DNA of 64,000 nucleotides from Paenibacillus sp. SZ31 (lineage in GTDB: Bacteria; Bacillota; Bacilli; Paenibacillales; Paenibacillaceae), in assembly GCF_012912005.1 (NCBI RefSeq), contig NZ_JABBEA010000008.1, positions 184,795-248,794 of the forward strand, written 5' to 3'. Position numbers and translations under genes: made by a program. The notes below the pieces were generated by a model. It was not told the origin of the DNA. It saw nothing but the letters and a program-made list of their open reading frames with translations, and ran no database searches. Shown piece after piece: positions 26,815 through 37,757 of this stretch (its first letter is position 1; the number at the start of each line of letters is the position of its first letter).

Positions 26815-28725
26815 TTAAACTTTAGCTGTGAACAACAAGTCTTTTTCTTTGATCGTAGTGCGACCAGCAGACTCAATGGACTCATATTGATGCATGTTCG
26901 TAATAATGACTGGTGTAATCGTTGTGTAACCGGCTTTTTCGATCTGTTCCCGGTCGAACTCCATCAGTACATCACCTACGGCAACCTTCGCACCTGCTTG
27001 AACTTTAGGAGAGAAGAACTGACCTTTCAGCTTCACGGTATCAATCCCGATATGAATCAACATCTCTGCGCCTGTATCACTTACCAGACCAATGGCATGT
27101 CCACTCTTCGATAACGAGAACACAGTTCCGTTGATCGGAGAAACAACGCGGCCTTCAGTTGGTTGAATCGCGAATCCTTTACCCATAATCTCTTCAGAGA
27201 ATGCAGGGTCTGGCACTTCGCTCAGCGGTTTAACTTCACCAGTGATCGGGCTGAATACTTGCTCATCTTGTGCTTTTACTTCTTCAGTTACAGTAGAAGC
27301 AGAAGTTGTTGCTGGTGTTACAGGCTCAGCTGCTGGTGCAGCTACTGGCTCCGATGCATTTTCTTCTTGGAAGCCCAAGAAATACGTAATGATCGCTGCT
27401 GCTACGATGGCAATCAAACCACCAACCAGAGCATAAATCAATGTGCTAATTGCTGGACTGACAAATGCCGCAATACTCGGCAGACCCGCAAGTCCTGTAA
27501 TAACATACGATTTAACATTGAAGATCCCCATAAATGCACCAGCAATTGCACCCCCGCTGAGAGCTGCGATAAATGGTTTTTTAAACTTCATGTTGATACC
27601 ATACATCGCTGGTTCCGTGATCCCCATAATAGCCGTAAGACCTGTGGAGTAAGCAAGCGATTTGGTTTTAGCATTTTTCGATCTGAGACCCACACCAAAT
27701 GCTGCACCACCTTGTGCCAAGTTAGCTGCAAACATCAGTGGAATAATAAAGTCGTAACCCAGTGTTGTCATTGAACCTACAACGATTGGCAACAACGCAT
27801 AGTGCATACCTGTAATGATCAGCAGTGACATCGTACCACCAATCAGAATACTTGCGAAGATGGACATGTTGTCGAACAACCACGAGATACCACCAGACAA
27901 ACCATTACCAAGAACAGTACCGAGTGGTCCAACCGTCATCAACGTCAGTGGAACCATAATTAACAGGGTAACTGTTGGAACAATGAGTAACTTAAGTGAA
28001 GCATGTATAACACGATCAACGGCTTTCTCCACATATGAAGCAATCCAAACGGCCAGAACAATCGGAATAACGGTAGAAGAATACGTTGCCGCTATGACTG
28101 TAATCCCCATAAACGATGAGTTGTGACCATCGGCCAGCAATGCTGTAATGGTCGGGTGCATAATGCCGGCAGCAAGCGCCGCAGCAATATACATATTACT
28201 ACCCAGTTTACGTGCAGCACTAATCGCCAGAATGATTGGCAGGAAGTAGAATGCACCGTCACCGATTGCAGACAAAATGATGTAGGTCGAGCTGGTATCG
28301 GACAACCATCCAACTGCGACAAGGATAGCCACGATCCCTTTGATCATACCTGCACCCGTAATCGCAGGCAGGATTGGTGTAAACATACCTGAGATAAAGT
28401 CGAACAGCGCACTTATTGGATTTCTCTTTTTCTTTTCTCCAGTTGAAGCGCTTGATGATGCATTATCTGCGTTTGGGGATTTGGACATGTTGCCAACTAA
28501 TGCGTTATACACGATAGGTACATCGTTACCGATGATAACCTGGAACTGTCCACCGTTCTCCATGACACCCATAACGCCTGGTGTATTTTTCAGCGTCGCT
28601 TTGTCCGCTTTTTTGTTGTCATTCAGGTTAAATCTGAGTCTTGTCATACAGTGTGTAACTTGATCGATGTTCTCTTCGCCACCAACAAGTTTCAAAATAT
28701 CCTTGGACAATTGTTGTGTATCCAT
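26815..28725 (-). CDS. bglP: Beta-glucoside PTS permease, EIIBCA
   Basis: 636 residues. EIIB (1-85) has the phospho-cysteine in THCMTRLRF (C26); EIIC (about 100-450) has ten or so helices; a Pro/Ala/Thr/Glu linker leads to EIIA (about 480-636) with the phospho-histidine region AEMLIHIGIDTVKL. Imports and phosphorylates aryl-beta-glucosides or cellobiose-type sugars for the two GH1 phospho-beta-glucosidases upstream. Start ATG with AAAAGGAG. Expression is gated by the RAT/terminator in its leader, acted on by LicT. Confidence 0.95.
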   Translation of the reverse strand: MDTQQLSKDILKLVGGEENIDQVTHCMTRLRFNLNDNKKADKATLKNTPGVMGVMENGGQFQVIIGNDVPIVYNALVGNMSKSPNADNASSSASTGEKKKRNPISALFDFISGMFTPILPAITGAGMIKGIVAILVAVGWLSDTSSTYIILSAIGDGAFYFLPIILAISAARKLGSNMYIAAALAAGIMHPTITALLADGHNSSFMGITVIAATYSSTVIPIVLAVWIASYVEKAVDRVIHASLKLLIVPTVTLLIMVPLTLMTVGPLGTVLGNGLSGGISWLFDNMSIFASILIGGTMSLLIITGMHYALLPIVVGSMTTLGYDFIIPLMFAANLAQGGAAFGVGLRSKNAKTKSLAYSTGLTAIMGITEPAMYGINMKFKKPFIAALSGGAIAGAFMGIFNVKSYVITGLAGLPSIAAFVSPAISTLIYALVGGLIAIVAAAIITYFLGFQEENASEPVAAPAAEPVTPATTSASTVTEEVKAQDEQVFSPITGEVKPLSEVPDPAFSEEIMGKGFAIQPTEGRVVSPINGTVFSLSKSGHAIGLVSDTGAEMLIHIGIDTVKLKGQFFSPKVQAGAKVAVGDVLMEFDREQIEKAGYTTITPVIITNMHQYESIESAGRTTIKEKDLLFTAKV

Positions 28726-28764
28726 TGTGTTTTGCTCCTTTTATGTGTAATGAAGGTTAAAAAA

Positions 28765-28848
28765 AAACCTAAACACTGAATAATGACAAAGCAGATAAGC
28801 TTATCATTATTCAACGTTTAGGTTTTGCCTTTTTAGCAGTAACAATCC
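28765..28848 (-). promoter_or_regulatory. RAT antiterminator/terminator switch before bglP
   Basis: RAT RNA site (minus strand, 28848 to 28821): GGATTGTTACTGC, loop, GGCAAAACC. It overlaps the first arm of a 23-bp terminator stem (28765-28826) ending in a nine-T run. LicT binding to RAT prevents terminator formation. It begins 6 bp past the licT stop. Confidence 0.92.
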
Positions 28849-28853
28849 CAAAT

Positions 28854-29705
28854 TTATTCGATTGTTTGTTCATTTCTGACAACTCGTTCAATATGAATCG
28901 TCAGATACAATATCTCTTCCTTGGACAACACCCGATTATAGATCTTACGAGTATAGTCACTGATCCTTACTGCACATGCATGTGCTTCCGGATACTGCTT
29001 GCTCACCAAGTCATGAAGCGGATTATCTTCTTCTTTATCTTCAATCGCCATTCCTTGCAACACACGTTGGGCAAAGAACTTCAGATGAGTTAAAAATCGA
29101 TAATAACTCAATGAATCTTCATCAAGCTCGATTACAAAACTACGTCTTACAATGTTAAGTATGTCCTTAACGATATTCGTAATGCTGATGGTTTCCCTCA
29201 TCTCACCGTTCATCTGGGCATTAACCAGATGCATCGCAATGAATGCGCATTCGTCTTCGGGAAGCAGGACACCTAACGTTTCCTCAATAATCTGTAGCGC
29301 CTTGAGTCCAATGGCATATTCCTTCCGGTACATGCGCTTGATCTCCCAAAACAGTGCGTTACGGATCTGCAATCCTTGACGATGTCGATCAATGGCAAAA
29401 TGAATATGATCCGTCAGTGAAATGTAGATGCTTTCATGCAGCTTCTCACCTAACACCGTCTCGGCATAACGGATAATCTCATCCGAGCACTCGACATATT
29501 CAACCGGGATATCAGACAGAAGTGTTTTGAGTTTCTGTGATACTTCCTTACTTTCAAGCGAGAATATTTTTTCGACGAGACTCTCGTCTATCGATTCACC
29601 AGTATGCTTTTTGAAGGCAATTCCACGTCCCATAACGACCAGTTCGTTTCCTCCCGGATCAATTACGGTAACTACGTTGTTGTTCAGCACCTTCTCAATT
29701 TTCAT
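28854..29705 (-). CDS. licT: BglG/LicT-family transcription antiterminator
   Basis: 283 residues: RNA-binding CAT domain (1-55, KIEKVLNNNVVTV and MGRGIAFKKHTGE) and two PTS-regulated PRD domains carrying conserved histidines (SLTDHIHFAIDRH in PRD1, IAMHLVNAQ, TIHIERV in PRD2). Phosphorylation by HPr and EIIBgl tunes dimerisation and RAT binding. AAGGTGATG precedes ATG 29705. Its own leader also has a RAT switch, so it is autoregulated. Confidence 0.95.
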   Translation of the reverse strand: MKIEKVLNNNVVTVIDPGGNELVVMGRGIAFKKHTGESIDESLVEKIFSLESKEVSQKLKTLLSDIPVEYVECSDEIIRYAETVLGEKLHESIYISLTDHIHFAIDRHRQGLQIRNALFWEIKRMYRKEYAIGLKALQIIEETLGVLLPEDECAFIAMHLVNAQMNGEMRETISITNIVKDILNIVRRSFVIELDEDSLSYYRFLTHLKFFAQRVLQGMAIEDKEEDNPLHDLVSKQYPEAHACAVRISDYTRKIYNRVLSKEEILYLTIHIERVVRNEQTIE

Positions 29706-29740
29706 TTCTTCACATCACCTTGCACCGTCAAAGTAGTAAA

Positions 29741-29809
29741 AGGCAAAACCAAAGCAGGTCACGAAATATGCCCTGCTTCTGGTTTTGCCTGATTGAACAG
29801 TAACAATCC
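29741..29809 (-). promoter_or_regulatory. RAT antiterminator/terminator switch before licT
   Basis: RAT at 29809 to 29781 (GGATTGTTACTG ... CAGGCAAAACC) overlaps a terminator stem 29741-29790 (AGGCAAAACC arms with an inner GCAGG/CCTGC). The T-tract is weaker (TTTACTACTTT) than in the other three switches, which may allow basal licT expression. Confidence 0.88.
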
Positions 29810-29831
29810 AGTATTCATTAGCCTTAGGCCC

Positions 29832-29882
29832 ATCTTACCATATAATTATCCATATGACAATGTTTTTGTGAAAGCGGTTAAT
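29832..29882 (-). promoter_or_regulatory. licT promoter with cre-like site
   Basis: Minus strand TTGTCA (29855-29860), 17-bp spacer, TAAGAT (29832-29837). A cre-like box TGAAAGCGGTTAAT (29869-29882, 12/14) lies immediately upstream, suggesting CcpA control. The RAT begins about 23 bp downstream of the -10. Confidence 0.7.
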
Positions 29883-29938
29883 GTGCGTTAATGTGACATA
29901 AGAAGGTACTTGTACAACTATGCTTGAAGAACTAGTAT

Positions 29939-31378
<1,440 letters not shown>

Positions 31379-31460
31379 CTAATTAACGGTATTTTCATTC
31401 TTTGTCTAAACGCATTACTCTATCCTTTGCCGACAGGAAAAAGCGGACAATCTCCAACTA

Positions 31461-31541
31461 AAAGGGCCATCAGGAATATTAGATTCCTTCCATGCCAACT
31501 TTCGTGTTAGGTTTTGCCCGCTTTTTATGCGGTAACAATCC
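31461..31541 (-). promoter_or_regulatory. RAT antiterminator/terminator switch between the two GH1 genes
   Basis: RAT at 31541 to 31510, GGATTGTTACCGC, loop, GCGGGCAAAACC; its inner stem is longer than in the other copies. A terminator follows (about 31461-31497; GGC/GCC outer and AGGAAT/ATTCCT inner pairing, then CTTTTAGTT), but unlike the other three it does not clearly overlap the RAT. Starts 15 bp after the upstream bglH stop. Confidence 0.8.
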
Positions 31542-31555
31542 TGGAAAGGAGAGAA

Positions 31556-33055
<1,500 letters not shown>

Positions 33056-33086
33056 TTAAAAACTGTAATTCAGAGCAGAAAACAAG

Positions 33087-33178
33087 AAAAACCTAAACTC
33101 AAGGTAAAATAGCACCAAAAAAAGGGGCCTTCATTTCACCATCAGTTTAGGTTTTGCCTGTCTTCACAGTTACAATCC
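33087..33178 (-). promoter_or_regulatory. RAT antiterminator/terminator switch at head of the GH1 cluster
   Basis: RAT at 33178 to 33150 (GGATTGTAACTG ... CAGGCAAAACC; the only copy with TAAC for TTAC in the conserved box) overlaps a long terminator stem (AAAACCTAAACT arms, 33087-33155). A possible -10/-35 (TTACAA-17-TATGCA) and a partial cre-like palindrome (TGTAAGCGTAACA, 33224-33236) lie upstream. The remaining sequence to 33512 shows no gene. Confidence 0.88.
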
Positions 33179-33512
33179 ATCAAAAGATGTTATTGCATAT
33201 TCTGTTGTGTTTGCTCTTGTAATGTAAGCGTAACATATCTATTTTGCAAAATCAACTTCACGATTAGTAGCGTCCATTGGCAGGACTTTGGTCCTCATCA
33301 AGGAATGCACCGTGAATCATCACAAAAAAGTGATTTTCAACAAATTAGGTGTGCAATCCAGCACAGAAGCTGTTTCAATTGCCAGCCGAATGTCTTATGT
33401 ATAGAAGACCCCTATAGATTCCTATAGGTAGTATATGAGAACGTTTGTGCCACAATTTAGAAAGCAGGCAACATGTAGAGAGAGAAAAACACACACATTT
33501 CAGGAGGGTAAT

Positions 33513-34292
33513 ATGACAATTCCAAAAAAAGTTTCTTTATTCGCCATGCTCATCATGATTATGCTGGTTGCAGCCGCTTGCGGTGACAAAGCAGATAACA
33601 CAGCCGCAACAGAAGAGCCTACCCCGACAGAAACAACGACGGGTACTGATTCTGAACCAGCGAATACAGAAGAAACAGAGAACACAGAACCAGCAAGCGA
33701 AGAGTCCAAGGAAACTGATAATTCCAAAGACGTTGAGCTGGGGACTACAGAAAAAGGTTCTTACACCAATGATTATTTTGGCGTATCGCTGAAATTCCCG
33801 GAAGCATGGGAGTTCCAGGATGCTGCAGGCATGAATGAGCTGACAAGTGCTTCATCCGAGGCGATTGCTGGTGATGATGAAACAAAGAAAAAACAAATTG
33901 AACTGTCTCAGACCAAAACATTGAATCTGCTTATGGCTTCAAAGTATCCATTAGATGCAGGCCAAGTTGGTCCTTCCGCAATTGCGGTTGCTGAGAAAGT
34001 AAGCTTGCTGCAAGGTATTCGTACAGGTAAAGACTACCTGGTAGCAACCAAAAAATTCATGGAAGATAGCCAGTTCCCTTACGATTACAAAGAAATGACA
34101 ACGGAAACCATCGGTGGTAAAGAGATGGATCTCATGCAAATCACGATGGATGCAGGTGACGGTACAACCGTTACCCAGGACTACTATAGTACGATTATTG
34201 AAGGGTATGCTTTCAACTTCATCTTCACTTACATGGATGATGAGACCAAAGCTGAGATTGATACCATCAAAAAATCGGTCCAATTCAAATAA
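33513..34292 (+). CDS. Lipoprotein with Thr/Glu-rich linker, unknown function
   Basis: 259 residues. Signal peptide with lipobox VAAAC (C about 23), then a ~50-residue Thr/Glu/Ser-rich low-complexity linker, then a compact domain (YTNDYFGVSLKFPEAWEF onward) that resembles PsbP/DcrB-like folds found in many Gram-positive lipoproteins. ATG 33513 has AGGAGGG 4 bp upstream. Monocistronic with its own terminator; no functional link to neighbours is evident. Confidence 0.75.
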   Translation: MTIPKKVSLFAMLIMIMLVAAACGDKADNTAATEEPTPTETTTGTDSEPANTEETENTEPASEESKETDNSKDVELGTTEKGSYTNDYFGVSLKFPEAWEFQDAAGMNELTSASSEAIAGDDETKKKQIELSQTKTLNLLMASKYPLDAGQVGPSAIAVAEKVSLLQGIRTGKDYLVATKKFMEDSQFPYDYKEMTTETIGGKEMDLMQITMDAGDGTTVTQDYYSTIIEGYAFNFIFTYMDDETKAEIDTIKKSVQFK

Positions 34293-34333
34293 TCGCTTTC
34301 GATGACTGCTATTATACAAAACACATATAACAC

Positions 34334-34371
34334 AACCCCGATAACGATCTATGGAGATCATCGTCGGGGTT
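34334..34371 (+). terminator. Terminator of the lipoprotein gene
   Basis: AACCCCGATAACGATCT pairs with AGATCATCGTCGGGGTT with G-U pairs, followed by CTTTTGT; it may also act on the convergent ATPase gene. Confidence 0.75.
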
Positions 34372-34400
34372 CTTTTGTAGTTACAAAGCGCTATATTCCT

Positions 34401-36152
34401 TTAGCTAGATATGGCTACCCAGTGTCCTTCCTTGACTTCTACCCACTTGGAATGTTCCAGATTATAACGGTCCTCTACTTCAACATTTTCTCTTGTTGTT
34501 TCTTTTACAACATGTCTCTTTTTCTTCGCTTCTACCGCCGGATCAGGTACAGGAATAGCAGAAAGCAACGCCTTGGTGTAGGCATGTTGCGGGTTAGAAT
34601 ACAGTTCTTCGCTCTCTGCAAGCTCCACAATTTTCCCATTATACATGACAGCCACTCGATCACTGATATGTTTGACCATGGACAAGTCATGCGCGATAAA
34701 GAGATACGTCAAGCCCAGTCGCTGTTGCAACTCTTCAAGCAATTGTACGATCTGTGCTTGTATCGACACATCCAGTGCAGACAATGGCTCGTCACATACG
34801 ATGAATTCCGGCTCCACAGCCAGAGCTCGCGCAATACCAATCCGCTGTCTCTGTCCACCCGAAAATTCATGTGGATAACGCTGCGCATGGGTGGGATCAA
34901 GACCTACCATCTCCAGTAATTCCTCCACCCGCTTCTCCCGCTGAGCGGCATTACCTGCAAGTTGATGGATATCAAGCGCTTCTCCAATGATATCCATAAT
35001 CCTCATTTTGGGATTCAGAGATGCATAGGGGTCTTGGAAAATAATCTGCATATGTCTGCGCATCGTTTTCATCTCCGAAGCCGACAGACGATTAAGCGGA
35101 ACTCCCTTAAACAGTACATCTCCACCCGTTGGCTCATGCAATCGTAGAATGGCACGGCCCGTGGTTGATTTTCCGCTGCCGGATTCCCCTACAACGCCAA
35201 GCGTCTCTCCTTGACGAATATGGAAACTGATATCATTCACGGCCTTTAAGATATTGCCTTTCCCCAGATTGAAATGTTGTCTGAGTGATTTCACCTCAAG
35301 CAACGGCTGATCATCCTCCAGATCTCTCGGGACCAATAATACCGGTTTTGGCTTTTTCTTCTGATCCAAACGTGGTAATGCATTCAGGAGTCTGATGGTA
35401 TACGGGTGCTTGGGATTAGCAAAAATCTCTGTCGTTGTCCCGGTTTCCACAATCTGTCCTTCCTTCATAACTACAACCCGATCACACATGCCTGCCACTA
35501 CGCCCAGATCATGCGTGATCAGGATAATCGATGTGCCCAGTTGGTCCTGCATATCTTTCATCAAATTCAGAATCTGAGCTTGAATCGTAACGTCCAGTGC
35601 GGTTGTCGGCTCATCGGCAATGAGCAATTCAGGACGACAAGCAAGTGCAATACCGATCATGACCCGCTGACGCATGCCTCCGGAGAATTCGTGCGGATAT
35701 TGGTTGTAGCGTATTTCGCTGCGAGTTATCCCCACCCGCTCCATCATGGCAATCGCCTGCTTCTTGGCTTCCCTTTTGGACACCTTCTGGTGTTTGATCA
35801 GACTCTCGGAGATCTGTTTACCTACTTTAATGGTCGGATTAAGGGAACTCATCGGGTCCTGAAAGATCATGCCAATATCACGCCCACGAATGCTCTCCAT
35901 CTCTTTCTGCGTTTTATTGGCCAGGTCGACCCCTTTAAATAGAATCTCTCCATTTTTCATCTGCGAAGGCGGCGATGCAAGTAGCCTCATAATGGAGCGT
36001 GCTGTTACACTTTTTCCGCTGCCCGATTCTCCTACAATGCCCAGCGTCTCGCCTTTTCGTACTTCAAAACTCACTTCTCGCACTGCCTGAAACTCACTCT
36101 CTCCAGAGTGAAAAGAGACAGATAAATCATTAACTTTCAGTAAAGGTTCCAT
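34401..36152 (-). CDS. Fused double ATP-binding protein of an oligopeptide-type ABC transporter
   Basis: 583 residues holding two complete ATPase domains, like DppD and DppF joined head to tail (as in GsiA). First copy: GESGSGKSVT, FSGGMRQRV, LLIADEPTTALD. Second copy: GESGSGKSTT, FSGGQRQRI, FIVCDEPLSALD. Each is followed by the C-terminal oligopeptide-transporter region (HPYTIRLLNALP, HAYTKALLSAIP). ATG 36152 with GGTGATG upstream. Divergent from the two permease genes and the binding protein, with which it must form one transporter. Confidence 0.93.
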   Translation of the reverse strand: MEPLLKVNDLSVSFHSGESEFQAVREVSFEVRKGETLGIVGESGSGKSVTARSIMRLLASPPSQMKNGEILFKGVDLANKTQKEMESIRGRDIGMIFQDPMSSLNPTIKVGKQISESLIKHQKVSKREAKKQAIAMMERVGITRSEIRYNQYPHEFSGGMRQRVMIGIALACRPELLIADEPTTALDVTIQAQILNLMKDMQDQLGTSIILITHDLGVVAGMCDRVVVMKEGQIVETGTTTEIFANPKHPYTIRLLNALPRLDQKKKPKPVLLVPRDLEDDQPLLEVKSLRQHFNLGKGNILKAVNDISFHIRQGETLGVVGESGSGKSTTGRAILRLHEPTGGDVLFKGVPLNRLSASEMKTMRRHMQIIFQDPYASLNPKMRIMDIIGEALDIHQLAGNAAQREKRVEELLEMVGLDPTHAQRYPHEFSGGQRQRIGIARALAVEPEFIVCDEPLSALDVSIQAQIVQLLEELQQRLGLTYLFIAHDLSMVKHISDRVAVMYNGKIVELAESEELYSNPQHAYTKALLSAIPVPDPAVEAKKKRHVVKETTRENVEVEDRYNLEHSKWVEVKEGHWVAISS

Positions 36153-36215
36153 GCCATCACCAGCTCTCATCCATATTTCACATTTACTCATCTCATATGT
36201 ATACCATTTAATTCC

Positions 36216-36244
36216 TTGACAATTGTTTAGACCCTAAATAATAT
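36216..36244 (+). promoter_or_regulatory. Sigma-A promoter of the permease/binding-protein operon
   Basis: TTGACA (36216-36221), 17-bp spacer, TAATAT (36239-36244); near consensus, and oriented away from the divergent ATPase gene. Confidence 0.85.
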
Positions 36245-36302
36245 ATACTATATCAATCGGAATAATGCAATTTAAACCTGAATGAAAGGAGGCACGCTTG
36301 GT

Positions 36303-37745
36303 TTGAATCTTGCAAAAAGCAGCAGACTCTCGCGGTTGGTACACAATTTAAGTTTTATTTATGGCAAAATGCTGCTTCATCCTTCCTACCGATATGTTCT
36401 GTTCATTCTTGGATTACCGATCAATTTGGTCGTATTTCTAATTTGGCGTTCGAATCGAAAAAATGACGGCTGGGTAGCTGCCAGGCAGGCGGCTGAGCAA
36501 GAACTGCTCGCTTCTTCCTACAGGAACAAGCTTAAGTTGGAAGTGGAAGATCAGCTGCGTCGCAAACATCGTTTTTTCCAGCAGCAGGTCAGTGAGGTAG
36601 AATTCACACGTCAGACCGAGGAATGGTTGGAAGAAAGTGTTCAGACAGAGTTGAAGGAGCGGACGTCCCGCATACTTCTGGAACAAGGAAATCAACGACT
36701 TACACTGGCCGATACGTTCCACACCCTTATCGACAAACCATGGTTTTTCGCGATATCCATTATTCCAGGCTGTCTGATGTATAGCATTCTGTTTTTGTAT
36801 GGCAATCCTTATCTAAAGTACATATTTGAAAGAATACTGATGACGGTATTCGTCATTCTGGGCGTAGCAACACTCGTATTTACGATTTTGTATCTGTCTC
36901 CGTTTAACCCGGCAGCTAACATTCTCGGAGAGACAGCAACGCAGGAACAGATTGCAGCATTCAATCAGGTGTATGGCTTGGATCAGCCTTATCTTACACA
37001 GCTCTGGAACAATATTAAGGGAGTTGCTCTCTTCGATCTTGGCAAGTCTTTTGCGGGAAATGAAGATGTCACAGCAACGATCGCAAGGAAGTTTCCGATC
37101 ACATTGACCCTCGCGGTCATCTCCCTGCTATTAGCACTTGTCATTGCATTGCCCATCGGTATCATCTCAGCGATTAAGCCTAATTCATGGTTCGATTATA
37201 CGTTTATGTTTATCGCTCTGATTGGATTATCGATCCCGAATTTCTGGCAAGGACTTATTTTTATTCTGAACTTTTCGATCAAATTGCAGTGGCTTCCCGC
37301 TACCTTCAACCCGCAAAATTGGCTATCGATCATTATGCCAACCATTGTGCTGGGCACGGGACTCACGGCTGCGGTGGCACGTATGACTCGATCTTCCACA
37401 CTGGAAGTCATTCATGAAGATTATGTGATGACCGCCCGCGCCAAGGGGTTAAGCGAACGTCAGGTCATGCTGAAACACGCTGTACGTAATGCATTGATCC
37501 CAATCGTAACTGTGGTTGGACTTCAATTCGGTGCCATGCTGGGCGGGGCAGCGGTAACGGAGAAAGTGTTTAATATCAGCGGTCTCGGCAGCTATATTGT
37601 GGATAAGCAATTTATCCCCGATATTCCGAGTATCATGGGCGGAGTAATCTACACCGCAATTACGATCTCCATTATCAATGTAGCGGTTGATCTGCTGTAC
37701 GCTTTTATTGATCCAAGAGTGCGTTCCAAGATGAAACAATATTAA
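36303..37745 (+). CDS. DppB-type ABC permease with extended N-terminus
   Basis: 480 residues, against ~310 for typical DppB/OppB. The C-terminal ~310 residues are standard (LYLSPFNPAANILG, PIGIISAIKPNSWFDY, EAA-loop DYVMTARAKGLSERQVMLKHAVRNALIP). The extra N-terminal ~170 residues contain a membrane segment (about 33-48) and a highly charged, helical, Glu/Arg/Gln-rich region that looks coiled coil, then another helix. TTG 36303 has AAAGGAGG 10 bp upstream; ATG 36282 overlaps that site. Twelve bp separate it from the next permease. Confidence 0.9.
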   Translation: MNLAKSSRLSRLVHNLSFIYGKMLLHPSYRYVLFILGLPINLVVFLIWRSNRKNDGWVAARQAAEQELLASSYRNKLKLEVEDQLRRKHRFFQQQVSEVEFTRQTEEWLEESVQTELKERTSRILLEQGNQRLTLADTFHTLIDKPWFFAISIIPGCLMYSILFLYGNPYLKYIFERILMTVFVILGVATLVFTILYLSPFNPAANILGETATQEQIAAFNQVYGLDQPYLTQLWNNIKGVALFDLGKSFAGNEDVTATIARKFPITLTLAVISLLLALVIALPIGIISAIKPNSWFDYTFMFIALIGLSIPNFWQGLIFILNFSIKLQWLPATFNPQNWLSIIMPTIVLGTGLTAAVARMTRSSTLEVIHEDYVMTARAKGLSERQVMLKHAVRNALIPIVTVVGLQFGAMLGGAAVTEKVFNISGLGSYIVDKQFIPDIPSIMGGVIYTAITISIINVAVDLLYAFIDPRVRSKMKQY

Positions 37746-37757
37746 AGCAGGTGTACT

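Noticed and set aside
33224..33236. cre site TGTAAGCGTAACA upstream of the GH1 cluster
   Set aside because: One base short of the 14-bp consensus with several mismatches; kept only as a remark in the RAT entry, not as a separate feature.
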